DNA from: Ignelater luminosus
Taxonomy: Eukaryota > Arthropoda > Insecta > Coleoptera > Elateridae
NCBI GenBank assembly: GCA_011009095.1
Contig: VTPC01090589.1
Location: 374,269 to 438,268, forward strand
DNA length: 64,000 bases
Reading direction: 5' to 3'
The notes under the pieces are model-generated. The model was not told the DNA's origin, ran no database searches, and was given only the letters and a program-made list of their open reading frames with translations. Each line of letters starts with the position of its first letter. Within the stretch, counting starts at the first letter, position 1. A program made the translations under genes and the position numbers. Below are positions 25,107-36,720 of this stretch, piece by piece.

Positions 25107-25760
25107 ATGTCCCAAGCAGTCTTTCTAATAAAACTGCAACAAAAAAAGACATCAACATGGTTATCAAATAATGTCCCTCCAAGGAAGATTTCTCAAAGCA
25201 CTACCTCTCTCCACTGCTTTCCTACCTTGACGGACCGCATAGAAAAAACATTTTGGAAACATTCAATCAAACTGCCTTTGTACTCATCAACAAAATCTCT
25301 CAATCTCTACCTCCTCTTAGAATAACGAAAACTGTCATTCGGAAAAGTGTGAATACCATACTCCAGTGATTTAGTATGTGTGCGTAACTCCTGCCACTGT
25401 CTTTTGTGTACATAAACCCAAAATTTTTCTATTCTCGTCAGAAGACTTCTGCCTCTAAAGTGATTAGCACGACAAGTTACCGTGCTCTTCTTTAATCTTT
25501 TTAAAAAGAAAGTGAGCAAAACGTTAAGTATGTTTCAGCACCGCAAGTCTTTGGTGACGTTGAACTGGTACTTAATAAAATTGTGACTGTTAGTTTCTCA
25601 AAGAGAATTCACTCTAACGACCAAAATACCAGAAAGTCTTTTTCTTGAATATGCAGGGGCCAGTCAAGACGTGTGCTATGTGTTGACAAACACAGCAAAC
25701 TCTCTCCAGGCAACTCCCAGAGATTGCTGTTTTGACATGTTTTGTGGAGACAGCGTGATG
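25107..25760 (+). pseudogene. Possible retroelement relic (Penelope-like?), uncertain
   Basis: The plus-strand frame 25107-25322 contains SLHCFPTLTDRIEKTFWKHS then IKLPLYSSTKSLNLYL. This faintly resembles the linker between RT and GIY-YIG endonuclease in Penelope-like elements (lPYv.glse.i.r...k..ik.v..p...l...l). The following bases give a frame with GKV.IPYSS, where those elements have a GVYkIPC block. Further on, a 56-codon stretch near 25592-25765 (TTKIPESLFLEYAGASQDVC and onward) is G+C-richer than its neighbours, but I do not know it. The resemblance is weak and no catalytic GIY...YIG pair is intact. Confidence 0.22.
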
Positions 25761-28179
25761 ACCTGAGTTGACTTAAGCTGTATTATTTGCCGTAAGAACT
25801 ATAAAGCGAATTCACAAGAAAATTTTGTTTGACATAAGATAATATATGGTTGTTTTCATTATGCGCAATTCCTGTAATGCTGGCACAAGCAAAACAGTCT
25901 TTCAGTTGCCTTTTCGGAATAAAAAATGTTTTTAAGACCCACAATGACCCGAAACCATTTAAGTGACCTCGAGTAGCTATCAGTAAAGCTATAATCGAAG
26001 AAAAAGTGCAACACTTTCTAAAATAATTGATGTATTTGCTAAACCATTTATTTAATTTCACGGAATGTGATTTATATGTATCATTGGTTGTGGAAATCTT
26101 TTACTTGAAAAACTTAAAAATCTTTACAGTCTATCTGTTTTTGCTGAAAGAGGAAGGGAGGACTTGTAAGAGAACCTTTACCAGGACTCGAAATCCCTCT
26201 CGGCTATCCAGGTAACACAATAAATGTATTAGCCCATGAATGAAATAAGCATGGGCTTCTACTGATTATAGGAAGACAGCCATATGAGAATAATTATCAG
26301 GAAATATATAGTCTGAGGTTTATCTACTATACTGCTGACTTGGCAATCTCATAATATGCCAATAGAAAAGTTTGTATGGTCTTGTAGAAGCAAGATCAGG
26401 TTCCTATCGACCAATTTGGGAAAGATCTACGAAGGGATTGTTCACGATCATTTGAAACAGTCTTGAAGTAAATTTCACGAACTCAACGTAATTTTCTTGA
26501 AAAAACCTTTTTTCCTTCAGACAAGACTATTTTGATAGAAAGTAATCCATTGACTGCCTTGGTCTGAATTTTGATAATAAATCGAATTCTTTCCATAAGT
26601 CAAAATCTTGCGTATGTCAATCATGTGGTTTCTTTCTTACTGAGTTAAAGCTTCAAAGTAAAGTTTCGACTATGCAAAGTTTGTTATTTATCTAAACTTT
26701 GATACTTGGAGCTATATGGATAATCTACAGAAAACTACTTTTTTGCCGTACGCTAAATAGTGAATTAGAATTGAGAGATTATGGGGGTTTCATAAAAAAA
26801 ATAATGATCACCTTAAATACCTGCCAAATTTAATTTTTTTATTTTAAGACACTATAAGAAAAGTAGGCATGCCATCAGTTTTATTGACACCTAGTATTGT
26901 CAACTGTCGTACTCAGCAATACCTGCAGCAATTTTGAAGTATATACAATTTAAAAATTCATAGGATACATCATAATTTAATATTGGAAAATAAAAATATA
27001 AATAAAGATGGATAGGAGTGATGGATTTTAGAAAAACTTGTTGCACATTAATTACTACTTACTTATTTAGAAATGACAGGGTATTAAAAATAAATTAAGC
27101 TCACATTCGGTATTTGAGATTATCCCTTTGGCAATTACAACATTATTTTCCTTGGATTAAAACGAGACGATAGCAAGAGTAGGTACTGGCTTATTTATTA
27201 TTTATAAAGTTATTCCTACGCTAACTAAAAATCAAATGACCTTTATGAATATTCTATATTCGAGGTTTATTCATTAATTAATTAGTATACAATAATTACT
27301 AATACTACGCCCGACTAATTTTATTATAATTTATAAGTTAATTTATCTATCTGTATTTAATCTTATTTTGAGGAAAATGTATGCGTTATGCAAGTAAATT
27401 AGAAATCATTTTAAAAATAATTTTTAGTTGCTTATACAATTTCAAACACTGCGCATTAGTTAAACCCTTTGTAATCAAAAAGATAAGCACACTGGAGTGC
27501 AGCTGTTTCGTAATCGTAAATGTATTCGAGGAATTTATTTTAAGGCATTTACAAATATGTACGATTGCGAAATACAAAACGCTTACACTCAAATGAGTTT
27601 TCTGTTTACTATTTAGTTTTTCTCTAGATCAAGTATGCCGTACTGATCTTTACAGTTAATGATTGTTCGTATAAGAAGACAAGTTATTACGATTTTCTAT
27701 CTATCAATTATTATTTATAATAAAAAATACACATTCAACCTAAGGAAGTATAAAAAATGACAATTGTAAAATAATAAGTCGCAGGTGTGCCCTTAGCTAA
27801 CAAAAAGAACAAAGAACCAGGATTGCTATACTTTCTTGTAATTAATAATAATTTTAGTAAATTTCTGGCTTTATAGGTAATATTTTTTCTTCATTTAGTG
27901 AATTCATATAGAATTTGCCAGTTCGCTGTCTAATCCACGACCTACAACGACCAGGTGTTTTAGTTACAATATTGGAACTACCAACCGTGTTTTTGTGCAT
28001 TTCAAGTGTATCCAAAATAATTGAATGATATTCCACGAACTTGAATAATAAAGAAAGTCTCAAATAATATGTGCTAAGTAAGAACAGGGCGTCCATATCT
28101 AGTGTAGCAAAGACAGTGTGGCCCTTAGCGAGTCGATCTAATCATTTTGTCACATTTAAAGGCCTGTTCGTAATTAGCC
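25761..28179. other. No gene recognised; one small hairpin
   Basis: At 26230-26257 an eight-base perfect stem, agcccatg...catgggct, closes an 11-base loop; its role is unknown. The long remainder (26260-27850) is very A+T-rich. A minus-strand frame (27854-28096) contains SNIVTKTPGRCRSWIRQRTG, which I could not assign. Confidence 0.4.
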
Positions 28180-28300
28180 TATACAGGGTGTCTCATAAAA
28201 ACGTTTCACACCGACTTTCTGTAATGGTATACTCTACATATTCTTTTTATTCTCTTACGCCTGCTTCATTTTGACTTCAACAATACAGTTCTATAGTGTC
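28180..28300 (+). repeat. TIR-like end of a Tc1/mariner-type or non-autonomous element
   Basis: The string tatacagggtgtctcataaaaacg begins at 28180. The tatacagggtg tip equals that of the rosa-like element at 43742, but the bases after it differ. No inverted partner was found within the window, so the element is probably truncated. Its length here is a guess. Confidence 0.35.
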
Positions 28301-28462
28301 CTAAATCTAACAATTTTGTTTTTTTTTAACTTTGTGACGCATACACAAATAAATCATAGCAAAAGTGATACTATTTGAAATTAAAGCGTAATTTACGTCC
28401 TATTCCCGTACGACAGCAAATGATCTATCTGTCAAACGACACCACTCATTAAGATTCTTTAC

Positions 28463-29859
28463 TGTGTTACGTGGTAACAAATTTATTTTGAAACGCGTTG
28501 TATATATTTTTGTTGACTAATTCCTTATTTTCATTAATTTTTTTATTATCTAAGAATTCCCTTTTATATGTAAGCTTAGAATTCAGCTGTTTCATTTCCA
28601 TGCAGATAATTATATTTCCATTTAATCCTCCTAGCGATATCTAGTGATTAAAATGAGTATTATGTGGAAATGACGGCGCATGCGTTACTTTACAAGCCCT
28701 TCGTATATATCGTAAAATTTTTCCCTTTCGACTGCAGATCTCAAACATATATACACGATATTTTCGTTCCTTCATCGATTGGAATTGCAGGATTGCCTTT
28801 TCCTTTTTACCGTATCGTCAATTATCGTTTTCTCGCTGTTTATCTACTCATTATCAAATTGACTGCAATTTTGCTGTTAATACGACTACAAGGGCGGGGT
28901 CGCCATCTTGATCTATGTTTCATAATTGGACCATAATTCAATTATCAATCCGTTATAAAGAATTGATTTATGGAATATCCCTTTATGTTGCTGTTGGCCG
29001 TCTCAATTCAAAATTTAGAATCAAGATAGTCCCTATCTGCTACACAGAATATAGTACAAGACAAAGAAAGATATTTATTTATTGAAATTTGCTTGAAGGA
29101 ATACCTATTCATTGATGCTCTAGCTGTAAATTATCTTTTAAGTAGTGTATTATTAAATTAAAACTTACCTAAATATTCATAGAGTTCAGTTCTTTTATTT
29201 TATGGTAAGGTTATTGTTTGACCTTGACCTTTATTATAAAGTAAGTTTCTACTTGTAATAATTATTGTTTTTTTTTACATTTTATTTTTCTGGACAAGTC
29301 TCTGTTCTAATGAGATCAGAAAATTTATTGAAATTTTATCAATACAGTTTTTAAGTAATAATTTTGTATGTTTATCATTTTTCGGCTCAGTTTTTAAATT
29401 ATTTTGACTTATCGTTATTTACATTTCTAATCGTAGTAATATTGTTATGAAGGCCTTCAAGGGTTACTATTTTGTATTATTAAATTAATCATTGCCATTG
29501 AGATATTATAATATAAATGTTTTCTTCCTTTTTTTACTCAGGTGTGTAACGCTGGTAAATATATTAAATTATAATTAAATATTATTATAATATGTTTTGC
29601 CTTTTATTTTACTGAGAGAGTACTAAGCCTTTATTGTGTTTGTGTCTAGTGATTTGGTTTTCCCTCCTTTTTCCAAAGCACGCCAAGGCAAGTTACTTGT
29701 GTTTCGACAATAAAATTCTTCCCGATTTAACAAAAAAAGATAGGTGGCATCCCTAATCACATTACAGCAAGAGGTTCCCACGATTTTTTATAATCCGAAA
29801 AAGATCTTGGGGCCTCACCTTAAACAATAATAAAATCTTTTAAGCCTTAAACTGCTACA
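28463..29859. repeat. Interspersed repeat family B, copy B (about 1.4 kb)
   Basis: This is the partner of 12731-14148 in the same orientation, with all landmarks in the same order: tgtgttacg at the left; cctcctagcgatatctag; tgacggcgcatgcgttactttac; aggattgccttttcc; ggttattgtttgaccttgacc; ttgttatgaaggccttcaaggg; gagagtactaagcc; ggtggcatccctaa; and aaactgctacaac. Copies agree well in short islands and poorly between them. The ends TG...ACA suggest an LTR, but flanking bases do not form a clean duplication. Open frames such as 28664-28936 are not shared with the other copy. Confidence 0.75.
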
Positions 29860-29989
29860 ACTCTTAAGTAGTATATCTTTAGAAGTATATTGTTATCAGA
29901 ATTTCGTGAATCGCTAGACATATTTAACATTGTTTATATCTAGTAAACCATGGATCTGAATAACAAGAAACAGAGGATGCAAAAACAAA

Positions 29990-30850
29990 TCTATAAATAA
30001 AATCAAGATTTGATCGTAGAATAGAACTTTAATTAACGGAAAAAAAGAAGAATTAAGAAAAGATAAAAGATGAAAATTAAAGAAAAAGACGAATACGTCT
30101 TATCTTACTCAGGCTGTGAAGAAATAAATATAAATAGAGGAAAAATAAAAACCAACCAAAAACTAATCAAGTAAAAACCAGTTAATTAAAGGCTGACGTA
30201 CATTTAACTGAAACTGGAAATAAAGTTGGTTACATAATCAAAATATATACCTACCCCAATTCAATGACAAAATCATAAATAAAACCAGAGAAATTCAGAA
30301 CAACATAATAGTAATAAAGGACTGAAACGGAAGAGTGGGGAAGGATGTTGAAGAGAGACTTAGAGACTTAGAGAAAAACTTTTGCGTAGAGACTAACCCA
30401 GAAATAGAAAATACCTACTTTGGGCATGAACTGGGAAATACATAAGGTGGAAGAAACAGAGCGCAAAAGTATAATAGATTACATAGTTTGCTCCTCAGAA
30501 TTCCAATAAGACAGAGTAAAGATGAAAGCAGAATTATATACAAGACATAGATTAATAACGGCGAAAATGATTATAAAAACACTTAGAAAAGGTAGAATAC
30601 AAAAAATAGAAAATATAGCAGCGAAATTAAAAGAGAAGAAATAGAAATGACAATGACATTAAACGAAAGATGGAGTGAATATTAAATATTGATAGAACAG
30701 GCAGAGCCGATATGTGGAATAACAAAAACGAAAGAGTTAAGAATAAAGTTAAATTGAGGAAAGTATGTGTAGACAAGAATAATAGAAGATAAGAACAAGT
30801 AGATCAAGAGAAAAAAAAGCGCAACGGAAAAAATAAAAAAAAAAGCGAAG
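29990..30850 (+). pseudogene. Non-LTR retrotransposon endonuclease relic
   Basis: Frames on the plus strand fit the apurinic-type endonuclease of LINE elements. Near 30308-30360 one reads IVIKD.NGRVGKDVEER (family vivaGDfNaRvG). Near 30395-30440 is ENTYFGHELGNT (family NT.F.h). Near 30467-30490 is SIIDYIVCSS (family sqIDYil.s), and near 30535-30565 YTRHRLITAKMIIKTL (family sDH.Lv.a). It is followed by NERWSEY and a segment with ICGITKTKELRIKL (family a...iG..k). Stops and at least one frame change occur between blocks. The A-rich plus-strand sequence ends where the minus-strand DUF7869-like gene starts (about 30855), so the junction is probably an insertion or truncation point. Whether it belongs to the same family as the RT fragments at 1.3-10 kb is unknown. 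Confidence 0.72.
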
Positions 30851-30854
30851 AAAG

Positions 30855-32191
30855 ATAGCTGGGGAGAATTATAACCATACGATTTTTATTCTGTCCGGCA
30901 CAGTTATCGCTCCATATTACGAGATGACGTTTGTGAGTAATATCCATGTTTAGCAGTCGCAAAAGGCATGGCGCTATTTCGTTCCCACTCCTTTCTGCAA
31001 TGCCCTCGTGCCACATGCACATGAATGCTCTGTTAAAGTCAGAGAGATGCACACCCAAATTATAGCACGATAGCTGACTAAGGTAAAACATACTGCTGTG
31101 TGTTAATGTGGATACAAACAGTACTTGCTGCAAGTCCATGGACAGACAAGAAGTGGTACTGCCTGGTTCCTGGGATGTTGTTATATCTTCCTTCATGGTT
31201 TTCAAGCCCTTCTCTACTTTTCTGTGGTGCAATTCTAATTTCGCCTTACTTCCTACAACTATGGCATGAATTTCACAGGACAACTTGTCACAAGTATTAC
31301 AAGTATCGACTCGTGGACAATGAAACTTTATTTTAGGGAAATCTTTCTTAAAAACTAAACTGTAGTACTTGTAACACACTGATAAACCTGGATTCTTTTC
31401 CAGAAAGGCTTTGTGCAGCCGACTAATGTTGAGATCAGGACTCAAATCTTTACAGGAAAATTTTACTCTACTATAATGGCTAACATTTCTTGGAACTGAT
31501 AAGATGTGTTCTCTAATCATATGTCGATCAGTATCACTAAACTTTGGTATTCTATGATTTATGAGTTGTGGCACCTCCTTGTTTCTTCTTTACAATGACC
31601 TCGATTTTTTTATGTGTTATGGCAAAAATGTTTAGGAAAGTCTTTTTACAAACCTGAAGCAAGTTACCTTCCCCATCAGGTACAGTATAACAATTGTACT
31701 CTGACGTCTACTCAACTCTGGAGTTTCATACGTTCCATTTCTCTTTCCCCGAACTTGCATTATATTAATCAGGCCCATTAATTTTGTACTTTGATTTGTG
31801 ATACTACTGATTTTGTTAAACTGTCGAAAGAGATCAAGCCTTCTTTCATATGTAAGAATTTTGCACTGATATGAACATTTGCATTCTACCTGTAATATTA
31901 GAAGATTATTTAATTAGCAGTAATGTATTAATGTTGAGGTTAGGAACCACTTGGCGCACGTATTGGTTCAGGTTTGGCTGTACTTTCCTTGTTGTTGTAT
32001 GTTTTGTAAGCCTCTCCTTCGCCCTTTAACTGTTTTTGCTCCTCTCTAAAAGAAGTATTGCCCCGTTCTCGACGTTTTTTAACACTGTTATTAGACATTT
32101 TAGCGTTGTTACAAAATTTAAACACCAACTGACGTTTGACACTTAGCACCTTTCTTTGAAAGTAAACCCAGTTGGATACCCCTAGTGACAT
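30855..32191 (-). pseudogene. DUF7869-like protein gene remnant, probably transposon-associated
   Basis: The first block (32191-31950) starts MSLGVSNWVYFQRKV and is Lys/Arg/Glu-rich. A short intron seems to follow (donor near 31946, acceptor ttacag near 31893), then VECKCSYQCKILTYERRLDL, a Cys-pair segment with the usual eR..lF tail. After a frameshift near 31575 come REHILSVPRNVSHYSR (31515-31465), YYSLVFKKDFPKIKFHCPRV then DTCNTCDKLSC (31350-31275), MDLQQVLFVSTLTHSSMFYL (31145-31085), and finally WSDNCAGQNKNR (30910-30875). These are the hallmarks of a widespread animal family of uncharacterised proteins (DUF7869-like core) often found in many copies. Function is unknown; the DNCAGQNKN motif may be catalytic. 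The C-terminal part is lost where the non-LTR relic begins, and the last residues of the frame are antisense A-rich sequence. Confidence 0.72.
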
Positions 32192-32322
32192 CTCTCGGAA
32201 TTTATTTTGAGCGCGTAATTTGGTTTTGGACTTAGCCCATTTCTTAGGTTATTGGCGTTGGCATATAGCACCTATTTCAGGCAAAAACTAAATATTGAAT
32301 TTTGTGGCACTTAGCTCCTTTC
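32138..32322 (-). repeat. Four spaced copies of a 16-bp motif at the 5' end of the DUF7869-like gene
   Basis: On the plus strand, variants of ggcacttagcacctttc lie at 32138-32154 (gacacttagcacctttc), 32228-32243 (ggacttagcccatttc), 32260-32278 (ggcatatagcacctatttc) and 32306-32322 (ggcacttagctcctttc). All have the same orientation, with irregular spacing. The first lies within the predicted N-terminal coding part, the others upstream. They could be subterminal binding repeats of a DNA transposon. Confidence 0.55.
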
Positions 32323-35300
32323 GTACTTCTGTTCTTCAATTCATCGTTCTTTAATCAAACTTCTTAAAAGTGTCATTCTTTTGTTTTATTAAATTGTTTA
32401 CTTTGTAACTAATCAATACATTACAATTTTGGAAAACAAAAAACATTCAAAAAAGTTTAAAATTGTTTTAAAATCAATCAATCAGGCGTCTCATTTAGAA
32501 AGATGCGACAAGAATAATATTGTTGGTTAGATTTCCTAACGCTTTTTATTTACTGTGTTCCCCTATTTGTATTCGTTATTAAGAATTTTTATTTATTGAC
32601 AAATATCTAGGAAAATATTGACTATTTTGAAGAAATAGATAATAGATTAATCTCCAAAATGACTCTCTAGCTCTTGTCATTTTCAAAATTGCAATGATGA
32701 GCCTAAAATCTTGCATGACTATTCTACAGCTACATATAAAAACACACACTAGAATTGAGTGCAATTACACTAATACAATAATGAGTTTAGATTAGGTCTA
32801 CATGCCAAAAGTAGTTGAAAGATTAAGGAACAAGTCCACTTGAGACACTTAATGTTAACAATTCCTATTTCATCCCTGAAACATCACCATAATCCATGTA
32901 GTTATTTGGTTTCTAAATTGGCTCGTCTCTGCGCTTGATGTTCAAGTATATCATCTTTCTTGGGACGGCTAGTTACTATTTTTGGCAGTCATCTCACTTT
33001 ACACTACACATACCTGTATTTCAGTGCTTGTGGTAACTTGCTTAGATATACACAATTAAACTAGATACTAAAAAGTATTAAATAATTTTTTTTAAATATA
33101 ACAACTTTAAAGGTAGTTAACTAGTTTCATGTAGCTGAAATCAATAGTTTACTTGAAAAACTAGCAGCTATTAAGAAAATAGTTGAATTACTTAGATTTG
33201 AGATTTCTATATTAAATTTTTCCATTCAACCACAAAATGTTGCTTACCGTTCGGAAATCTGATGTTATAAGAGAAATACACATGTGCGAGGGAGTATTAG
33301 GTACGTGACGACTAAAATTGTGCAATTGCTCCCACAGGCTTTAACATTGAAGTAAAACCTCTGTTTTCACTGTGCTTATCTACATATCAGCAAACAACTG
33401 ATAGAGATTTGTGTCGTAAAAGCGATGAGAGTTAGCATATTTATCTCGCTACGCTCTTTCAGTAGCGAAATCGCCAAATGTTTGTACTAAAATTTCATCA
33501 GATGGTATCTGTCAAATTGTTATTGAGAATCTGATTTCCATCAAAGCAATAGTCATAAAATTAAAGAAATAAAAGGTTATATAAATGTATTTTCGTTCAT
33601 TCTTTTTCTTTTTTTCAACAAAGAAAAGCAGACGATAAAGTAAGTTTGACAATTACAGTAATAACGATTGGTCTGCAAGTTTATTAACAATTAGGCATGC
33701 TGTTCTAATCTGCCATAAGAAAAGAAAGCTTAAAACTTCAAACAAGTTTTTTTATAAACTTTTGGAGAAAGAACTTCTTTGAATGCATGGGAGTTGTGAC
33801 ACAACAAAGTTCAACAGAATCCAAATTGGCACCCTTTTGTTGTATTTAATTTAATTTTTTTTTATATTTTGACCCACAATCTCTTAGAAGTTCAGCAAAT
33901 GAAAATTAAAGAAATTTTGTTTGAGTATCGGTAAACGTAAATTATAACTGTAGATTTATTCTTACAAAAGGAAAGGAATTGAAATTCAGATAAAAGCCGA
34001 CGCAGTCAAGCATGTTATTAAATACTTTTTTCACAAAAATGAAATAAGTTCAATATTTTATGTGTTTTCCAATGCTTCATCTTAGAACTGAAAATCAAAT
34101 GTTACAGTTGCTTTTTGTGCAGTTATTATTGTCGAAGATATTATTTAGATTTAGAAAATCGTAATACTGAAATTAAAAAAGGAGGAAAAGTCAGAGACAT
34201 ACGTCGAATCAAGAATATTCAATTGGTAAAAAGCGAAGTCAAATCGAATCAAAATATTTGCCTTGGAGAAGTGGAGGGTAGAAGTCAAAACCCTTTATAT
34301 GTCGTATTATGCGCTGTCATGTCAGATAGAACAAACACCGCTTTTGATTCTCGCAAAGAAAAGGTTTTTGTTTCGATTTTACGAATAAAAGCTGGAAAAT
34401 TTAATCTTCATTTAAAAAATCGAGTCATTTGTTTTTAGAAAATGCCGGGTTTGTAATTTTATTTTTGTCTTTTGTATTATATCAAAACGAGTCGACGAAA
34501 TGAATGCGGTTATCTTTGATGTTCATGTCCAATGAAAATAAAATTAAAAGTGAAAAGCGTTTTCAAAAGCTAAAATTATATCAAATGAAGATCCGTTTGG
34601 TTTCCAAGGAAATTGAACTTAATTTCTCTTTTGATTTGTCCTACACAATTTGTAGTCTCTTTCAAATTTTACTTCTTTCACACAAAAAACGCGCTAGATA
34701 AGCAATGAAAGAGAAACACAACTCGACAAAGGTTTTCGCTTCTATTGTGTCAGAGATAACTCATCTTTCTCTCGTATAGAATGCAGCAGCAGGTGCGCGT
34801 CTTAAAGAGATTGTAATCTATTTTTAGAATATCTTAATATTCTTTGATGCCTTAATGAAAATGATCCGGATCTGTAAAATATTTATTAACATTTAATACA
34901 CTTTCGGTCGGGACATAAATATTCCAAAAAAGAAATCCAAAACAAAAGGACGAGATAATACTGCAAAACCACAGAGCGGTTAATTCCTCGCCCACCCTCG
35001 CGTTTTTATCATGTTTCCCTAGATATTTCCTCTGTAATCGACGCGAAAAAGCTTTAAATTGAGGGTTAAAAGTTAAATACTAATGCAAAAACTGGAGAAG
35101 CTTTTTTACACTTTTAAACAAAAGACTAAATATTTAATGCTGTAATAAATTCAAATTAATTTTAGTCGAAAGCCATTGGAAATTTTATTCACGTTTTCAT
35201 TTTTCTTTTAATTACCTAACTGTACTGCTATGGTTTAAAGATTTCCACAGAATCGACAGATTAGCAAAGACGTTCTTCTGGTAAAATTCCAAACTCGATC

Positions 35301-35939
35301 TGACGTTAGCCGACTTCGACAGTGAGCGATGAATAAAGTGTTAATCAACCAATCACGGATCCCTCCAACAATTTTTCTCGTTTTTATTTGCTACATTTTA
35401 TCTTGATGATTATATTTATAGGTGTAGAATGAATCGAAACTTTAGAAGCATCGCCCTACTAGTGTTGGTAATTAAATTAGAAGATTAAATGATGCTTAGA
35501 AAGGAATTATTTTATTAATTACAACTCATAGATTTTGTTTTCCCATTAGGAGAATAAAAACCTCCGATAAAGTTATTTTCTAAAACGAACCGCTACCAAA
35601 AAAACAGGATGTAAAGGTTTTATTTTGCTTTTATAATTCTTTTAATTTTGCCTCGCACAGTTATTTGCTGAGAACATCCTGGCTCTTGTTAAAAAAAATA
35701 ACTAGTTGCTCTGCTTATAATATCATTTTTAATCAGTTCTGTTGTCTAAGATCTTCTACAGCCTCTGAAGTTGTGTGATATACCATAAAATCTAAATATG
35801 TCAAGTCTCTTGAGAACCAGAATTTTGATATAAAAATTGTACATCTGCTCACATCTGGTATCACATACAAAACATAGAGAAAATAAATAAATTTAGCCTT
35901 GGTTGCAAATTCTATTTGATCTCCACAAGTAGATCTTCC
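32323..35939. other. No gene recognised
   Basis: This is A+T-rich sequence with chance frames on both strands. The longest (34115-34438, +) is rich in Lys and Arg and has no domain I recognise. A small hairpin (cgctac...gtagcg) lies near 33450-33472. Slightly G+C-richer strips occur at 34960-35010 and 35280-35365, without a feature I can name. Confidence 0.4.
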
Positions 35940-36720
35940 AATGCATCCGTTCTTCCAGAAAATCTAAATATCTATCAGCAGTTAGACCAGACTTTACTAA
36001 TTAGGTGTTGATTTTAGTAATTCAGTAGTAAAGTTTCTTCCCACCGAGACAAATTTCTAAGATTGAAAATAGAAATAAGTTGCATTGGGCTAAGTCCGTA
36101 GAATAGTGTGAACGAGTAATCAGTTTAAAGCTCAATTTATGCAATTTTGCCATTGCTATAGTAGACCTGTAGATCAGCGCGTTGTCGTGGTAATAGAGCG
36201 CTTTCTTGTGGGCCAATCTTGGCATATTTCAAACGGTCCAACAGTGCCGTTATTTCTTTACCCTTTTCCAAGTAGTCTATCAAGATGATTCTTTGGGAAT
36301 TCCAAAAAACAGTGGTCATCAGACATCATCCTCCCAACCGACAAAACCAACGCACTTTCACCAGTGTGCTGATTATATTCCGGTGTGTAGCGGTAGATCC
36401 ACATTTCAACCACAGTTACAAATCGACGCAGCGAGTTCAATTCATTGAAATTTTTTTCGCGTGCGGTTTTGATCAACAATCAACAAATTCGGAATCCATC
36501 GTTTACAAAGTTTTTTCATGTGCAATTTTTGTCTCTGCAATCTTGCACACTTCACCCAGCGCTCTTCCTTTACAATATCACGTATTTTCTCAGTGATATC
36601 CATCGTGGTAGCTTCTGTTGGGCGTTCGGGGCGCGCTTCATCTTCAGTGCATGTATGGCCACGTTTAAACTCATTTATTCAGAAATAAATAGTTTTCAAC
36701 GCTAGTGTAGAATCTCCATG
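35940..36720 (-). pseudogene. mariner (DD34D) transposase pseudogene
   Basis: Read on the minus strand, pieces in three frames match mariner transposases in order. They are NEFKRGHTCTEDEARPERPT (near 36675-36615), KIRDIVKEERWVK, KKLCKRWIPNLLIVDQNRTR (36510-36450), RRFVTVVEMWIYRYTPEYN (near 36420-36365), and MTTVFWNSQRIILIDYLEKG (36319-36260). Last come YYHDNALIYRSTIAMAKLHK (36200-36140) and HYSTDLAQCNLFLF (36110-36065). The first catalytic Asp (family TvDETW) is Val here, and the third (family LAPsDyfLF) is Asn. Only the middle Asp in HDNA survives, with 34 residues to the Asn. The protein is therefore dead by substitutions as well as frameshifts. A less clear C-terminal tail runs to about 35940. 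Terminal repeats were not found. Confidence 0.9.

Noticed and set aside
26170..26215. Reverse-strand B-box-like string (gatttcgagtcctgg)
   Set aside because: No A box at the right distance and no acceptor stem, so it is not a tRNA gene.
34115..34438. 107-codon plus-strand open frame rich in Lys and Arg
   Set aside because: No recognisable motif, no repeat partner and no splice or promoter context.
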